Source of the DNA: an uncultured Alsobacter sp.
Lineage (GTDB): Bacteria; Pseudomonadota; Alphaproteobacteria; Rhizobiales; Beijerinckiaceae
Assembly: GCF_945952055.1 (NCBI RefSeq)
Contig: NZ_CAMFHB010000035.1
Location: 1 to 64,000, forward strand
Length of the DNA stretch: 64,000 nt
Reading direction: 5' to 3'
Position numbers and translations under genes: made by a program. Of this stretch, positions 9,217 to 18,005 are shown piece after piece (the first letter of the stretch is position 1; the number at the start of each line of letters is the position of its first letter). Below the pieces are notes generated by a model. That model saw nothing but the letters and a program-made list of their open reading frames with translations, ran no database searches and was not told the origin of the DNA.

Positions 9217-10299
9217 ATGACGCACCCTATCTCTTCCCCGATGAGACCCAGTGATCTGCTCGTGTCCACGCCCGCCGGCCTCTATTGCCCGCCGGCGGAC
9301 GTCCACATCGACCCGGTGCGTCCGGTGGCGCGCGCGCTCATCACCCACGGCCATTCCGACCATGCCCGCTCCGGCCACGGCGCCGTCCTGGCCACGGCCG
9401 AGACGCTCGCCATCATGGCGGTGCGCTATGGCGAGGACTTCGCCGGATCGACCCAGGCCGCCGATCTCGGCAAGCCGATCGACCTCGGCGGCGTGACCGC
9501 GACCTTTCACCCCGCCGGCCACGTGCTGGGCTCGGCGCAGATCGCGGTCGAATCGGGCGGACTGCGCATCGTCGCGTCGGGCGACTACAAGCGGGCCCGG
9601 GATCCGACCTGCCGGCCGTTCGAGCCGGTCCCCTGCGACGTCTTCATCACCGAGGCGACCTTTGGGCTTCCCGTCTTCCGCCATCCCGACACGCGGGCCG
9701 AGGTCGACAAGCTCCTGGCGTCGGTGCGCCTCTTTCCGGAGCGCTGCCACATCGTCGGCGCCTATGCCCTGGGCAAGGCCCAGCGGCTCATGAGCCTGCT
9801 GCGCGAGGCAGGCTGGGACGGGCCCATCCACATCCACGGGGCACTGGAAAAGCTCACCGCCTTCTACGAGGCGTCCGGCGTGCCGCTCGGCCCGGTCGTC
9901 AAGACGGCGGGACTGCCCAAGGCGGCGCTCGCCGGCGCCATCGTCATCTGCCCGCCCGGACAGATCCAGGACCTCTGGTCCCGTCGCTTCCCCGATCCCG
10001 TGACGGCCTTCGCATCGGGCTGGATGCGGGTGCGGGCCCGCGCCCGCCAGCGCGGCGTCGAACTGCCCCTCGTCGTCTCCGACCACGCGGACTGGAACGA
10101 CCTCATCGCGACGATCGGGGAGACCGGCGCCGGGGAGGTCTGGGTCACGCACGGCCAGGAGGACGCCCTGGTCCACTGGTGCATCACCCACGGCATCCGC
10201 GCCCGGCCGCTGCATCTGGTGGGCTACGGCGACGAGGGAGAGGCGGAGCCGGGCGACGAGCCGGCGCCCACGCCGGCGACACCGGAGACGGGCACATGA
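9217..10299 (+). CDS. Ligase-associated DNA damage response exonuclease (MBL fold)
   Basis: About 360 aa with a metallo-beta-lactamase core (THGHSDHAR zinc motif, HPAGHVLGSAQ and SGDYKRARD) and a beta-CASP-like half ending in VSDHADW and THGQ. This is the exonuclease partner of the Lhr/PdeM/ligase repair set. Three starts are possible (9205 TTG, 9217 ATG, 9241 ATG); family proteins usually begin near MRPSDLL, so 9241 is a serious alternative. Its TGA overlaps the ligase ATG (ATGA), indicating translational coupling. Confidence 0.92.
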   Translation: MTHPISSPMRPSDLLVSTPAGLYCPPADVHIDPVRPVARALITHGHSDHARSGHGAVLATAETLAIMAVRYGEDFAGSTQAADLGKPIDLGGVTATFHPAGHVLGSAQIAVESGGLRIVASGDYKRARDPTCRPFEPVPCDVFITEATFGLPVFRHPDTRAEVDKLLASVRLFPERCHIVGAYALGKAQRLMSLLREAGWDGPIHIHGALEKLTAFYEASGVPLGPVVKTAGLPKAALAGAIVICPPGQIQDLWSRRFPDPVTAFASGWMRVRARARQRGVELPLVVSDHADWNDLIATIGETGAGEVWVTHGQEDALVHWCITHGIRARPLHLVGYGDEGEAEPGDEPAPTPATPETGT

Positions 10300-11966
10300 A
10301 CCGCTTCGCCGCCCTGCTCGATCGCCTGGCCTACGAATCCGGTCGCAATGCCAAGCTGCGGCTCCTGACGGATTATTTCCGCTCGACGCCGGATCCGGAG
10401 CGCGGCTTCGCGCTCGCGGCCACGGCCGGCAGCCTCGTCTTCGCCAATGCCAAGCCGGGCCTGATCCGCGCCCTCATCGCCGAGCGGACCGACCCCGTGC
10501 TGTTCGGGCTGAGCTACGACTACGTGGGCGATCTCTCCGAGACGGTGGCCCTGATGTGGCCCACGCCGGCGGGGCCCGGCCCCGGCCACAACCAGCCGCC
10601 GCCGACCCTGGCGGAGGTGGTCGAGAGGCTGCAGAACGTCGGCAAGAGCGAGTTGCCGGGGCTGCTCGCGCGCTGGCTCGACGGTCTCGACGAAACGGGG
10701 CGGTGGGCGCTTCTGAAGCTGATCACCGGCTCGCTGCGCATCGGCGTGTCCGCGCGCCTCGCCAAGAGCGCGGTGGCGGCGCTCGGCCCGCTCCAGCCCG
10801 ACGACATCGAGGAGGTCTGGCATGGCCTCGAGGCGCCCTACGAGGCGCTGTTCGCCTGGGCCGAGGGGCACGGCCCGCGGCCGGAGGCCGACGACCCGGC
10901 TCCCTTCCGGCCGCCCATGCTCGCCCATCCGATCGAGGATGGCGACTTCGACGCGCTCGACCCGTCGGCCATGACGGCCGAGTGGAAATGGGACGGCATC
11001 CGCGTGCAGGCGGTGGCCGGCCGCAGGCCCGACGGGCGCTTCGTGTCGCGGCTCTACTCGCGCACCGGCGACGACATCTCCCAGAGCTTCCCGGACCTCG
11101 CCGACGCGCTGCAGATGGACGCCGCCATCGACGGCGAGCTCCTCATCCTGCGCGAAGGCCGCGTCCAGTCGTTCAACGTGCTGCAGCAGCGCCTCAACCG
11201 GCAGTCCGTCTCGCCCAAGATGCTGGTCGACTATCCGGCCCATATCCGGGCCTACGACCTGCTGCACCTCGACGGCGAGGATCTGCGTCCCCTGCCCTTC
11301 CGCGAGCGGCGGGCGCGCCTGGAGGCCTTCGTCGCGGGCCTCGCCGAGCCGCGCATCGACGTCTCGCCGCTGATCGGCTTCGGCAGCTGGGACGAACTCG
11401 CCGCCGCGCGGGCCGACCCCGGCTCGGCCGGGGCGGGCGAGGACGCCGGGGCGGTCGAAGGCTGCATGATCAAGCGGGCCGACAGCCCCTACGTGCCGGG
11501 GCGTCCGAAGGGTCTCTGGTACAAGTGGAAGCACGACCCCTTCGTCATCGACGCCGTGCTCATGTATGCCCAGCGCGGCCACGGCAAGCGCTCGTCCTTC
11601 TACTCGGACTTCACCTTCGGCGTCTGGACCGGGGAAGAGGGACCGGGCGACCTCGTCCCGGTCGGCAAGGCCTATTTCGGCTTCACCGACGCCGAGCTGC
11701 AGGAGCTCGACCGCTTCGTCAGGCGCAACACGGTGAACCGCTTCGGTCCGGTGCGGGAGGTCGTGCACGCCCCGGACCAGGGTCTGGTCCTGGAGGTCGC
11801 CTTCGAAGGAATCGCCCGCTCCGCCCGCCACAAGTCGGGCGTCGCCATGCGCTTCCCGCGCGTCTCGCGGATCCGATGGGACAAGCCGCCCGGCGAGGCC
11901 GACCGCCTGCCCACCCTCGAACGGCTCATCGCCCGGCATGAAACCGGACAGGCGCGCAGCGCGTAG
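10296..11966 (+). CDS. ATP-dependent DNA ligase (Lhr-associated type)
   Basis: A 556-aa ligase. An N-terminal helical DNA-binding domain comes first (about residues 1-190). The nucleotidyltransferase domain has the adenylation motif EWKWDGIR (Lys is the AMP acceptor), then DGELLI, a GCMIKRADSPY motif and the KWK motif LWYKWKHDP. An OB-fold C-terminus follows. It joins DNA nicks with ATP. Coupled to the exonuclease by an ATGA overlap, it probably acts as the sealing step of the four-protein repair pathway that includes the helicase and PdeM across the divergent gap. Confidence 0.93.
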   Translation: MNRFAALLDRLAYESGRNAKLRLLTDYFRSTPDPERGFALAATAGSLVFANAKPGLIRALIAERTDPVLFGLSYDYVGDLSETVALMWPTPAGPGPGHNQPPPTLAEVVERLQNVGKSELPGLLARWLDGLDETGRWALLKLITGSLRIGVSARLAKSAVAALGPLQPDDIEEVWHGLEAPYEALFAWAEGHGPRPEADDPAPFRPPMLAHPIEDGDFDALDPSAMTAEWKWDGIRVQAVAGRRPDGRFVSRLYSRTGDDISQSFPDLADALQMDAAIDGELLILREGRVQSFNVLQQRLNRQSVSPKMLVDYPAHIRAYDLLHLDGEDLRPLPFRERRARLEAFVAGLAEPRIDVSPLIGFGSWDELAAARADPGSAGAGEDAGAVEGCMIKRADSPYVPGRPKGLWYKWKHDPFVIDAVLMYAQRGHGKRSSFYSDFTFGVWTGEEGPGDLVPVGKAYFGFTDAELQELDRFVRRNTVNRFGPVREVVHAPDQGLVLEVAFEGIARSARHKSGVAMRFPRVSRIRWDKPPGEADRLPTLERLIARHETGQARSA

Positions 11967-12008
11967 ACAGGTCGCCGGTTGGCCCGGCCCCTCGTTTCCG
12001 GAGCGCCC

Positions 12009-12314
12009 ATGCCCCTTCGCATCCTCTTCGCCGCCGTCGCCCTCGCCCTGCTCGGTCTCATCGGCTGGGCCTTCGGCGCAGCGCCGTTTTGGGCGAGCGT
12101 CTCAAAGGTCGTGGCCGACCCGTGGGGCCTCGTGATGCTGGGCGATCTCTATGCCGGGTTCCTGGCCACCACGGCCCTGTTCTTCGTGGTGGAGAAGCCC
12201 GGCCGCGCGGCGGCCTTGTTCGTCGCCCTGATGGTCCTGGGCAACGTGGTCACGCTGCTGTGGCTGGCCGCCCGCGCCTGGCCCCTGCTGCGACAGCGCT
12301 TCGCGACTGCTTGA
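12009..12314 (+). CDS. Small three-span membrane protein (DUF1475-like)
   Basis: A 101-aa hydrophobic protein with three predicted membrane segments and the central motif DPWGLVMLGDLYAGF, which resembles the DUF1475 family. The function is unknown. The ATG at 12009 gives a clean N-terminus (MPLRILF); the ORF-track start at 11979 adds ten residues without a ribosome site. It lies 42 bp behind the ligase gene and may share its transcript. Confidence 0.7.
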   Translation: MPLRILFAAVALALLGLIGWAFGAAPFWASVSKVVADPWGLVMLGDLYAGFLATTALFFVVEKPGRAAALFVALMVLGNVVTLLWLAARAWPLLRQRFATA

Positions 12315-12317
12315 ACG

Positions 12318-13472
12318 TCAGCGGCAGCTTTCGACCAGGCGCCGGATGAACGCCACGCCGCGGTCGATCTCGGCCAGGGTGATGTATTCGTCCGGCTGGT
12401 GGGCCTGGTTGATCGAGCCCGGCCCGCACACCACCGTCGGCAGGCCCTGGCGCTGGAACTGGCCCGCTTCGGTGCCATAGGGCACCGTCACCGTCTGGTT
12501 CCGGCCTGCAAGGCGCAGCGCCAGGGTCTCGGCGGCGGAGCCCGGCTCGGGCTTCAGGCCCGGAACGTTGACGTCCATCACCGTCTCGATGGAGGCGGGC
12601 CACCCGTCGGCGCGCAGCCGCGGCAGCACGACACGGTCTCCGAACGCGGTGAGGTCGCGGGCGACGCCGAGTTCGTCCGTCCCGGGCACGCCGCGCACCT
12701 CCCAGTGCAGGGTGCAGAGCTTCGGCACGATGTTGCGCGCCGTGCCGCCGTGGATGGTGCCCACGTGCACGGTGGCGTAGGGCGGGTCGAAGCGGCCCGA
12801 CGGATCGCCCGCAGCTCGCAGCACGTCGCCGAGACGGTCGAGCTCGGCCACGAGCGCCGCTCCGCCCGAAACGGCGTTGGCGCCCAGATAGGGCTTGGAG
12901 GAATGCGATTCGTGCCCGTGCACGCTCGTCACGAAGGTGACCACGCTCTTGTGCGCGTCCGCCACCTCGAGTTCGGTGGGTTCGCCCACGAAGACGACAC
13001 CGGGGCGCGGCGCCTCGGCGCCCATCCTGCGGATGGCGTCGATGACGCCCAGGCAGGTCGTCTCCTCGTCGTAGCTCAGCAGAATGTGGATCGGCCGCTG
13101 CAGCGGCAGCCGCTTCATCTCGGGGATCTGCGACAGGACGATCGCGTCGAAGCCCTTCATGTCCACGGCGCCGCGGCCGTAGGCCCGACCATCCGCGATC
13201 CGCAGGGTGAAGGGGTCCGTGGTCCAGGCCTGCCCGGTGACCGGAACGACGTCCGTGTGCCCCGACAGCACGATGCCGCCGTCGACCATCGGCCCGAGGG
13301 TGGCATAGATGGCGGCCTTGTCGCCCGCCGCGTTCGGCAGCCGAACGTAGGGAACGCCCTGCTCGTCGAGATAGGCGCAGACGAAATCCACGAGCGGCAG
13401 ATTGGACTTCGAACTCTCCGTGTCGAAGCCGACGAGCCGGGACAGGAGGGCGAGAGGAGACGGATCGATCAT
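12318..13472 (-). CDS. argE: Acetylornithine deacetylase (M20 peptidase family)
   Basis: A 384-aa M20-family zinc hydrolase. Metal-site motifs are SGHTDVVP, the Asp in RGAVDMKG, the Glu pair in SYDEETTCLG, VGEPTE and a C-terminal His in INQAHQPDE. It hydrolyses N2-acetylornithine to ornithine in arginine biosynthesis; argF and argD also occur in this window (61.9-64 kb) but not adjacent. Length and motifs fit ArgE better than DapE, though substrate assignment within M20 is never certain from sequence. Confidence 0.88.
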   Translation of the reverse strand: MIDPSPLALLSRLVGFDTESSKSNLPLVDFVCAYLDEQGVPYVRLPNAAGDKAAIYATLGPMVDGGIVLSGHTDVVPVTGQAWTTDPFTLRIADGRAYGRGAVDMKGFDAIVLSQIPEMKRLPLQRPIHILLSYDEETTCLGVIDAIRRMGAEAPRPGVVFVGEPTELEVADAHKSVVTFVTSVHGHESHSSKPYLGANAVSGGAALVAELDRLGDVLRAAGDPSGRFDPPYATVHVGTIHGGTARNIVPKLCTLHWEVRGVPGTDELGVARDLTAFGDRVVLPRLRADGWPASIETVMDVNVPGLKPEPGSAAETLALRLAGRNQTVTVPYGTEAGQFQRQGLPTVVCGPGSINQAHQPDEYITLAEIDRGVAFIRRLVESCR

Positions 13473-13503
13473 GCCCTACCCTGCCGCCGCGGCCGGCTTG
13501 CGG

Positions 13504-13896
13504 TCAATGGACGACCCGGGCCGCATGCGGGCTGTCGAGCGAAAAGGCCGGGATGACGACCGTGAACGACTCGCCCGAGGAGGACTGCATGACGTAGTGC
13601 CCGGACATGATGCCCTGCGGCGTCGGCAGCGGGCATCCGCTGGTATAGTTGAAGCTCTCGCCCGGCGGCAGCTTGGGCTGCTTGCCGACGACGCCCTCGC
13701 CACGGACTTCCTGCACGCGCCCCTGCTCGTCACGAATGTGCCAATAGCGGGAGCGCAACTGGACGGTGTCCTTGCCGAGGTTGACGATCTCCACCGTATA
13801 GGACCAGAAATACCGGCCCTCGTCGGGCGACGACTGGTCTTCCATGAAGGCCGGCGTGACCGTGACCTGGATCTGGTTCGTGACGGCCCGATACAT
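13504..13896 (-). CDS. apaG: ApaG family protein
   Basis: A 130-aa single-domain protein with the ApaG fibronectin-III-like fold signatures FWSYTVEIVNLG, LRSRYWHI, EVRGEGVVGKQP and MSGHYVMQ. Length and sequence are full for the family. ApaG has been linked to divalent-cation (Co/Mg) phenotypes, and its biochemical role is not settled. It lies 31 bp upstream of argE on the same strand. Confidence 0.92.
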   Translation of the reverse strand: MYRAVTNQIQVTVTPAFMEDQSSPDEGRYFWSYTVEIVNLGKDTVQLRSRYWHIRDEQGRVQEVRGEGVVGKQPKLPPGESFNYTSGCPLPTPQGIMSGHYVMQSSSGESFTVVIPAFSLDSPHAARVVH

Positions 13897-14012
13897 CGCT
13901 CAGGAATCCAACTCCGCCGGCCGCCGCGCAGCACATGGCCCATGGTGTGTGCCCCATAAGCGGGACAGCAAGCCGCGTCAATCGGGGCGTGCATTCATCA
14001 TCGATCAAGCTG

Positions 14013-14630
14013 ATGCTTGACGGTATCGCCCGCAAGCTCGTCGATCCTGCCCTGGACGCCCTCGCGGACCGCCTGGCGCGGACCGGCATCGGCGCCAACA
14101 GCATCACCCTGGCGGCCTTCCTGGCCGGCATCGGTTGCGCGGCCGCGATCGGCGCGCGGTGGGACCTCGCCGCCCTGCTGCTGCTGGCGGCATCGCGGCT
14201 TTGTGACGGGCTGGATGGCGCACTGGCCCGCCGCACCGCCACCACGGACCGGGGCGGCTATGCCGACATCGTCGGCGACTTCGTCTTCTACGGGGCGGTG
14301 CCCTTCGCCTTCGCCTGGCGTGCGCCGGAGGTCAACGCCCTGCCGGCCGCGTTCCTGCTGCTCACCTTCTACGTCAACGGCGCGAGCTTCCTGGCCTATG
14401 CGGCGATCGCGGCCAAGCGGGGGCTCACCACGGCACCGCGAGGACCCAAGGCCATCCATTACACGGCCGGGCTGGCGGAGGGCACCGAGACGATCCTGGC
14501 CTTCGCCGCCATGATCCTCTGGCCATCGGCCTTCCCGCTCGTCGCCTGGGTGTTCGGCCTGGCCTGCGTCGTCACCGCCCTGTCGCGAGTGGCGCTCGCC
14601 TGGCGCGACTTCGCCGATCCGCCGCGCTGA
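14013..14630 (+). CDS. CDP-alcohol phosphatidyltransferase family protein
   Basis: A 205-aa integral membrane protein carrying the full CDP-alcohol phosphotransferase motif D-x2-DG-x2-AR-x8-G-x3-D-x3-D (DGLDGALAR then GGYADIVGD). It transfers a phosphoalcohol from a CDP-activated donor to an alcohol acceptor; the precise lipid is not evident. The ATG at 14013 is preferred because the ORF-track start adds 26 poorly coding residues. It is divergent from apaG across a 116-bp gap. Confidence 0.88.
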   Translation: MLDGIARKLVDPALDALADRLARTGIGANSITLAAFLAGIGCAAAIGARWDLAALLLLAASRLCDGLDGALARRTATTDRGGYADIVGDFVFYGAVPFAFAWRAPEVNALPAAFLLLTFYVNGASFLAYAAIAAKRGLTTAPRGPKAIHYTAGLAEGTETILAFAAMILWPSAFPLVAWVFGLACVVTALSRVALAWRDFADPPR

Positions 14631-14642
14631 CCGTGGCGGGCG

Positions 14643-15530
14643 TCAGCCCTTCAGCCCGCTCGTCGCGATTCCGTCGATGAGCCGCTTCTGGAAGAAGAGG
14701 AAGATCACGAACAGCGGGATGAGGGAGACGAAGGACATGGCCAGCAGCGGCCCCCAGGATCCCTGCCCCGTCGTCGACATCATCAGCCGCAGCCCCTGCG
14801 GCACCGTGTAGAGGCTGATCTCGGTCAGGTAGACCAGCGGCGAGAGGAAATCCTCGTAGGTCCAGATGAACGTGAAGATGGCCGTCGCCACCAGGGCCGG
14901 TCGCATCAGCGGAAAGATGATCTTGGCGTAGATCAGGGCCATGGACGCGCCGTCGACCAGGGCCGCCTCGTCCAGCTCGCGCGGGATCCCGCGGATGAAC
15001 TGGATCATCAGGAAGATGAAGAAGGCATCGACGGCGAGGAACTTCGGCACCACGAGCGGCAGGAACGTGTTGAGCCAGCCGAGGTTGAAGAAGAGCATGT
15101 ACTGGGGAATGAGCGTGGCGTGGTGGGGCAGCATGATGGTGCCCATCATCAGCGCGAACCACAGCTTCTTCAGCGGAAAGTCGAGCCGCGCGAAGGCGAA
15201 GGCCACCACCGAGCAGGCGAAGGTGTTGCCGATCACCGCCAGCACCGAGATGACGAGCGAGTTCGTCATGAATCGGCCGAAGCTCACCGCCGTGCCCTGC
15301 CAGCCGGTGACGTAGTTGTCGAACTGGATCCTGGACGGCAGCAGGCCGTTGCCGGAGAAGATCTCGGCCGGCGACTTGAATGAACTCGAGAACAGCCAGA
15401 TCAGCGGGTAGATCATCAGGAGCGCGCCGGCGATCAGGATCAGGTGCGGCGCCAGCGAGCGCAGCACGATGCGCCCCGTCTCGGCCAGGGTCGCCGGCAG
15501 GTTGACGCGGTCGTCGTCACTGGTCGCCAT
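14643..15530 (-). CDS. Carbohydrate ABC transporter permease (MalG type)
   Basis: A 295-aa permease with six predicted membrane spans and the EAA loop ELDEAALVDGAS. It is the second permease of a binding-protein-dependent uptake system. Its start (ATG at 15530, giving MATSDDDRV) overlaps the end of the upstream permease gene by 14 bp. The operon order on the minus strand is binding protein, permease, permease. No ATP-binding protein is encoded nearby, so a shared ATPase from elsewhere must be used. Confidence 0.9.
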   Translation of the reverse strand: MATSDDDRVNLPATLAETGRIVLRSLAPHLILIAGALLMIYPLIWLFSSSFKSPAEIFSGNGLLPSRIQFDNYVTGWQGTAVSFGRFMTNSLVISVLAVIGNTFACSVVAFAFARLDFPLKKLWFALMMGTIMLPHHATLIPQYMLFFNLGWLNTFLPLVVPKFLAVDAFFIFLMIQFIRGIPRELDEAALVDGASMALIYAKIIFPLMRPALVATAIFTFIWTYEDFLSPLVYLTEISLYTVPQGLRLMMSTTGQGSWGPLLAMSFVSLIPLFVIFLFFQKRLIDGIATSGLKG

Positions 15531-16521
15531 AGTGGACCCAATAGCGCGAGGTGATGAAGGTGACGGCCGTCGCCGTGCCGATGATCCCCACGAGGACCCA
15601 CGCCATCGCCGACGCATAGCCCATGCGGAAATGCGAGAAGCCCTCCTCGTAGAGGTAGAGCGTGTAGAACAGGGTGGAGTCGTCCGGCCCGCCCGTCCCG
15701 TTGCTGATCACGAACGATGGCGTGAAGGCCTGGAACGCCCCGATCATCTGCATCACGAGATTGAACAGGATGATCGGCGTCAGCAGCGGCAGCGTGACCC
15801 GCCAGAATTGCTGCCACGCCCCCGCGCCGTCGATGGAGGCCGCGTCGTACAGTTCGCGCGGGATCTGCTTCAGCCCGGCGAGGAAGATCATGGCCGGCGA
15901 GCCGAACTGCCACACGGCCAGCATCACGATGGTCGACAGCGCATAGTCGGGATTGGAGATCCAGCTCGGCCCGTCGACGCCAAACCACAGCAGGACGTCG
16001 TTCACCACCCCGTCATAGGCGAAGATCTTGCGCCACATCACGGCGACCGCGACGCTGCCGCCGAGCAGCGACGGCAGGTAGTAGATGGCGCGGTAGACGC
16101 CGATGCCGGCCAGGGCGCGGTTGAGCAGCATCGCCACCAGCAGCGCGAAGGTGAGCTTCAGCGGCACTGAGGTGAACACGTAGGTGAGCGTGACGCCCAG
16201 CGCGGTCCTATAGCGCGGGTCCTCGAACAGCAGGCGGTGGTAGTTCGAGAAGCCGACGAAGACCGGCTTGCTGAAGAGGTTGAAGTCGGTGAGCGAGAAA
16301 TACATCGAGGCCACGATCGGCCCCGCCGTGAGGCAGACGAAGCCGACGAGCCAGGGCGACAGGAACAGGTAGCCGACCAGTCGCGAGCGACCGGCGGTCG
16401 GCGCCTCGGCTCCGCCGGCCCGCCCGAACAGCGCGGACAGCGCCGCGCCGATGCCGCGGCGGGCGCGCGGCGGCGCCCGTCCAGCCTTCGTCCCGGCGTC
16501 CTGGGCGACCGACACCGCCAC
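15517..16521 (-). CDS. Sugar ABC transporter permease (MalF/UgpA type)
   Basis: A 334-aa permease with a cytoplasmic Arg/Ala-rich N-terminus of about 45 residues, six predicted membrane spans and the EAA loop ELYDAASIDGAG. It pairs with the downstream permease to form the membrane channel. It lies 7 bp behind the binding-protein gene. Confidence 0.9.
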   Translation of the reverse strand: MAVSVAQDAGTKAGRAPPRARRGIGAALSALFGRAGGAEAPTAGRSRLVGYLFLSPWLVGFVCLTAGPIVASMYFSLTDFNLFSKPVFVGFSNYHRLLFEDPRYRTALGVTLTYVFTSVPLKLTFALLVAMLLNRALAGIGVYRAIYYLPSLLGGSVAVAVMWRKIFAYDGVVNDVLLWFGVDGPSWISNPDYALSTIVMLAVWQFGSPAMIFLAGLKQIPRELYDAASIDGAGAWQQFWRVTLPLLTPIILFNLVMQMIGAFQAFTPSFVISNGTGGPDDSTLFYTLYLYEEGFSHFRMGYASAMAWVLVGIIGTATAVTFITSRYWVHYGDQ

Positions 16522-16528
16522 CGCCCCG

Positions 16529-17818
16529 TCAGCTCTTCAGCCGCTTTTCGGCTTCCTCGATGAACTGCGCCGAGGCGTCCTGCGCCTTCAGCCGGCCGAA
16601 GGCCACCGCCTCGTTCATGCGCCGCAGCATGTTCGACATGCCGACGACGCCCGGCGAGCGCGGCGCGGCCTGTTCCTTCTGCAGCACCTCGACATAGGCG
16701 ATGATCTTGCGGTCCACGTCCGTGCCCTGCGCACCGACGAGCTCGCGGGTGGCGCGGGAGCAGGGAATCATGCCGCTGCCCATGTAGCGCAGCCTGCTGC
16801 CCTCGGGGTCCTTCTGGGTGAAGCGGACGATGTCGACCATGCGGTCGGCATGGGGGGACTTGGCCGTGAGCCCCGTCGAGTTGCCGGCATAGACGAAATG
16901 GGTCTGCTTCATCGGCCCGCCGTCGAAACCGTTCGGCAGCATCTGCAGGAAGAGGTCGGAGTTGGAGACCAGCGCCTGCATGCCGGCGAACTTGTCGGTC
17001 AGGGCGGCCGTCATGCCCGCCCGGCCGAGCGACACCAGGAAGGTCGTGATGTCGCTGCCGTTCACGCTCGCCTGGATGTCGGCCGGCGGGCAGCCGCCCG
17101 ACTTTCTCAGCCGATCCCAATAGGCGAACCATTCCGCCATGTCGTCACGGGTGAAGCCGATCTGGCGGTCGGGCGTGAACAGGGTCTTGCCGCGGCCCCG
17201 CATGAAGAGTTCGCAGGGGATGTAGTTCGAGCCCGAGTCCTCCAGGCCCCAATAGCGCGGCCCGTTGGCCTTGGTGATGTCGGTGGCGGCCTTGGCCAGC
17301 TGCTCCCACGTCCACATCTGGTTGGACATGGTGATCCCCGCCTTCTTGAAGGCGTCGGAGCGGCAGACCAGCGCGGGGCCGATCGCGTCGTTGGGGAAGG
17401 CGAAGAGCTGGCCGTTCACGGTCGCGGCCTTCACGGCACCCTGGGCGTAGTCCGTGAGGTCCATCGGCTGCGGCACGTAGGCGGTGAGCGGCCGCAGCAC
17501 GCCGCGACGGCTGTACTCGTCCGTGATGTCGACGTTGCAGCTGAACATGTCGGGCGCGTTCCCGCCCGAGGTCTCGGTGGCGAGCTTGTCGATGAAGGAG
17601 CCGAAATTCGTCATCTCGGCGACGATCTCGACCTCGGGATGCTTGGCCATGTAGGCGTTCAGGGACGCCAGGAGCGTCTTCAGCTCACCGTCGGACTGCA
17701 CGAAGCCCGCATAGCGGATCCGCTGCTTGCCCTGGGCGCGCAGCACCGCCGGCATCGCCAGGCTCAGCGCCCCTCCCAGTCCACCCGCCAGCACACCACG
17801 GCGGCTGATCATGCCCAT
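16529..17818 (-). CDS. Extracellular solute-binding protein (family 1), ABC transporter
   Basis: A 429-aa protein with a twin-arginine-like signal (SRRGVLAGGLGG) and cleavage expected after PAVLRA. The rest is a family 1 solute-binding fold of the carbohydrate class. The ATG at 17818 is chosen because GGAGG lies at good spacing just upstream and the signal peptide starts there; the ORF-track start at 18130 runs back across the LacI gene. It is the first gene of the transporter operon and diverges from the LacI regulator, its probable controller. The ligand is unknown; the neighbouring enzymes suggest a sugar acid or related hydroxy-acid. Confidence 0.9.
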   Translation of the reverse strand: MGMISRRGVLAGGLGGALSLAMPAVLRAQGKQRIRYAGFVQSDGELKTLLASLNAYMAKHPEVEIVAEMTNFGSFIDKLATETSGGNAPDMFSCNVDITDEYSRRGVLRPLTAYVPQPMDLTDYAQGAVKAATVNGQLFAFPNDAIGPALVCRSDAFKKAGITMSNQMWTWEQLAKAATDITKANGPRYWGLEDSGSNYIPCELFMRGRGKTLFTPDRQIGFTRDDMAEWFAYWDRLRKSGGCPPADIQASVNGSDITTFLVSLGRAGMTAALTDKFAGMQALVSNSDLFLQMLPNGFDGGPMKQTHFVYAGNSTGLTAKSPHADRMVDIVRFTQKDPEGSRLRYMGSGMIPCSRATRELVGAQGTDVDRKIIAYVEVLQKEQAAPRSPGVVGMSNMLRRMNEAVAFGRLKAQDASAQFIEEAEKRLKS

Positions 17819-17863
17819 CGCTGCTTCCTCCAGTGGATTTGTGTGGTCTTCGACCTTATCTAG

Positions 17864-17875
17864 TGCAACGTTACA
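17864..17875. promoter_or_regulatory. Putative LacI-family operator 1
   Basis: TGCAACGTTACA is a near-perfect 12-bp palindrome centred on CG, as expected for LacI/GalR operators. It lies 46 bp upstream of the binding-protein start. A second copy of the half site (CGTTACA) occurs at 17978-17984. Confidence 0.6.
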
Positions 17876-17941
17876 CCAGCCCGAAAACCTGTCAATCGGC
17901 GTTCGATCTGGGCCAAGCTCTCGCCTGGAAAGAATTCCCGC

Positions 17942-17984
17942 TTGACGCGGCGTCGATTGGGCGCGTAGACGGTTTATCGTTACA
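17942..17984 (+). promoter_or_regulatory. Candidate promoter and second operator for the LacI-led operon
   Basis: TTGACG (17942) and TAGACG (17966) are spaced 18 bp apart and resemble -35/-10 elements. Directly behind them TTTATCGTTACA (17973-17984) repeats the right half of the palindrome at 17864. An operator at this place would block transcription of the regulator's own operon. This is a weak consensus match, supported mainly by the shared half site. Confidence 0.4.
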
Positions 17985-18005
17985 CACGAGCACTCGGGGA
18001 CCGGT

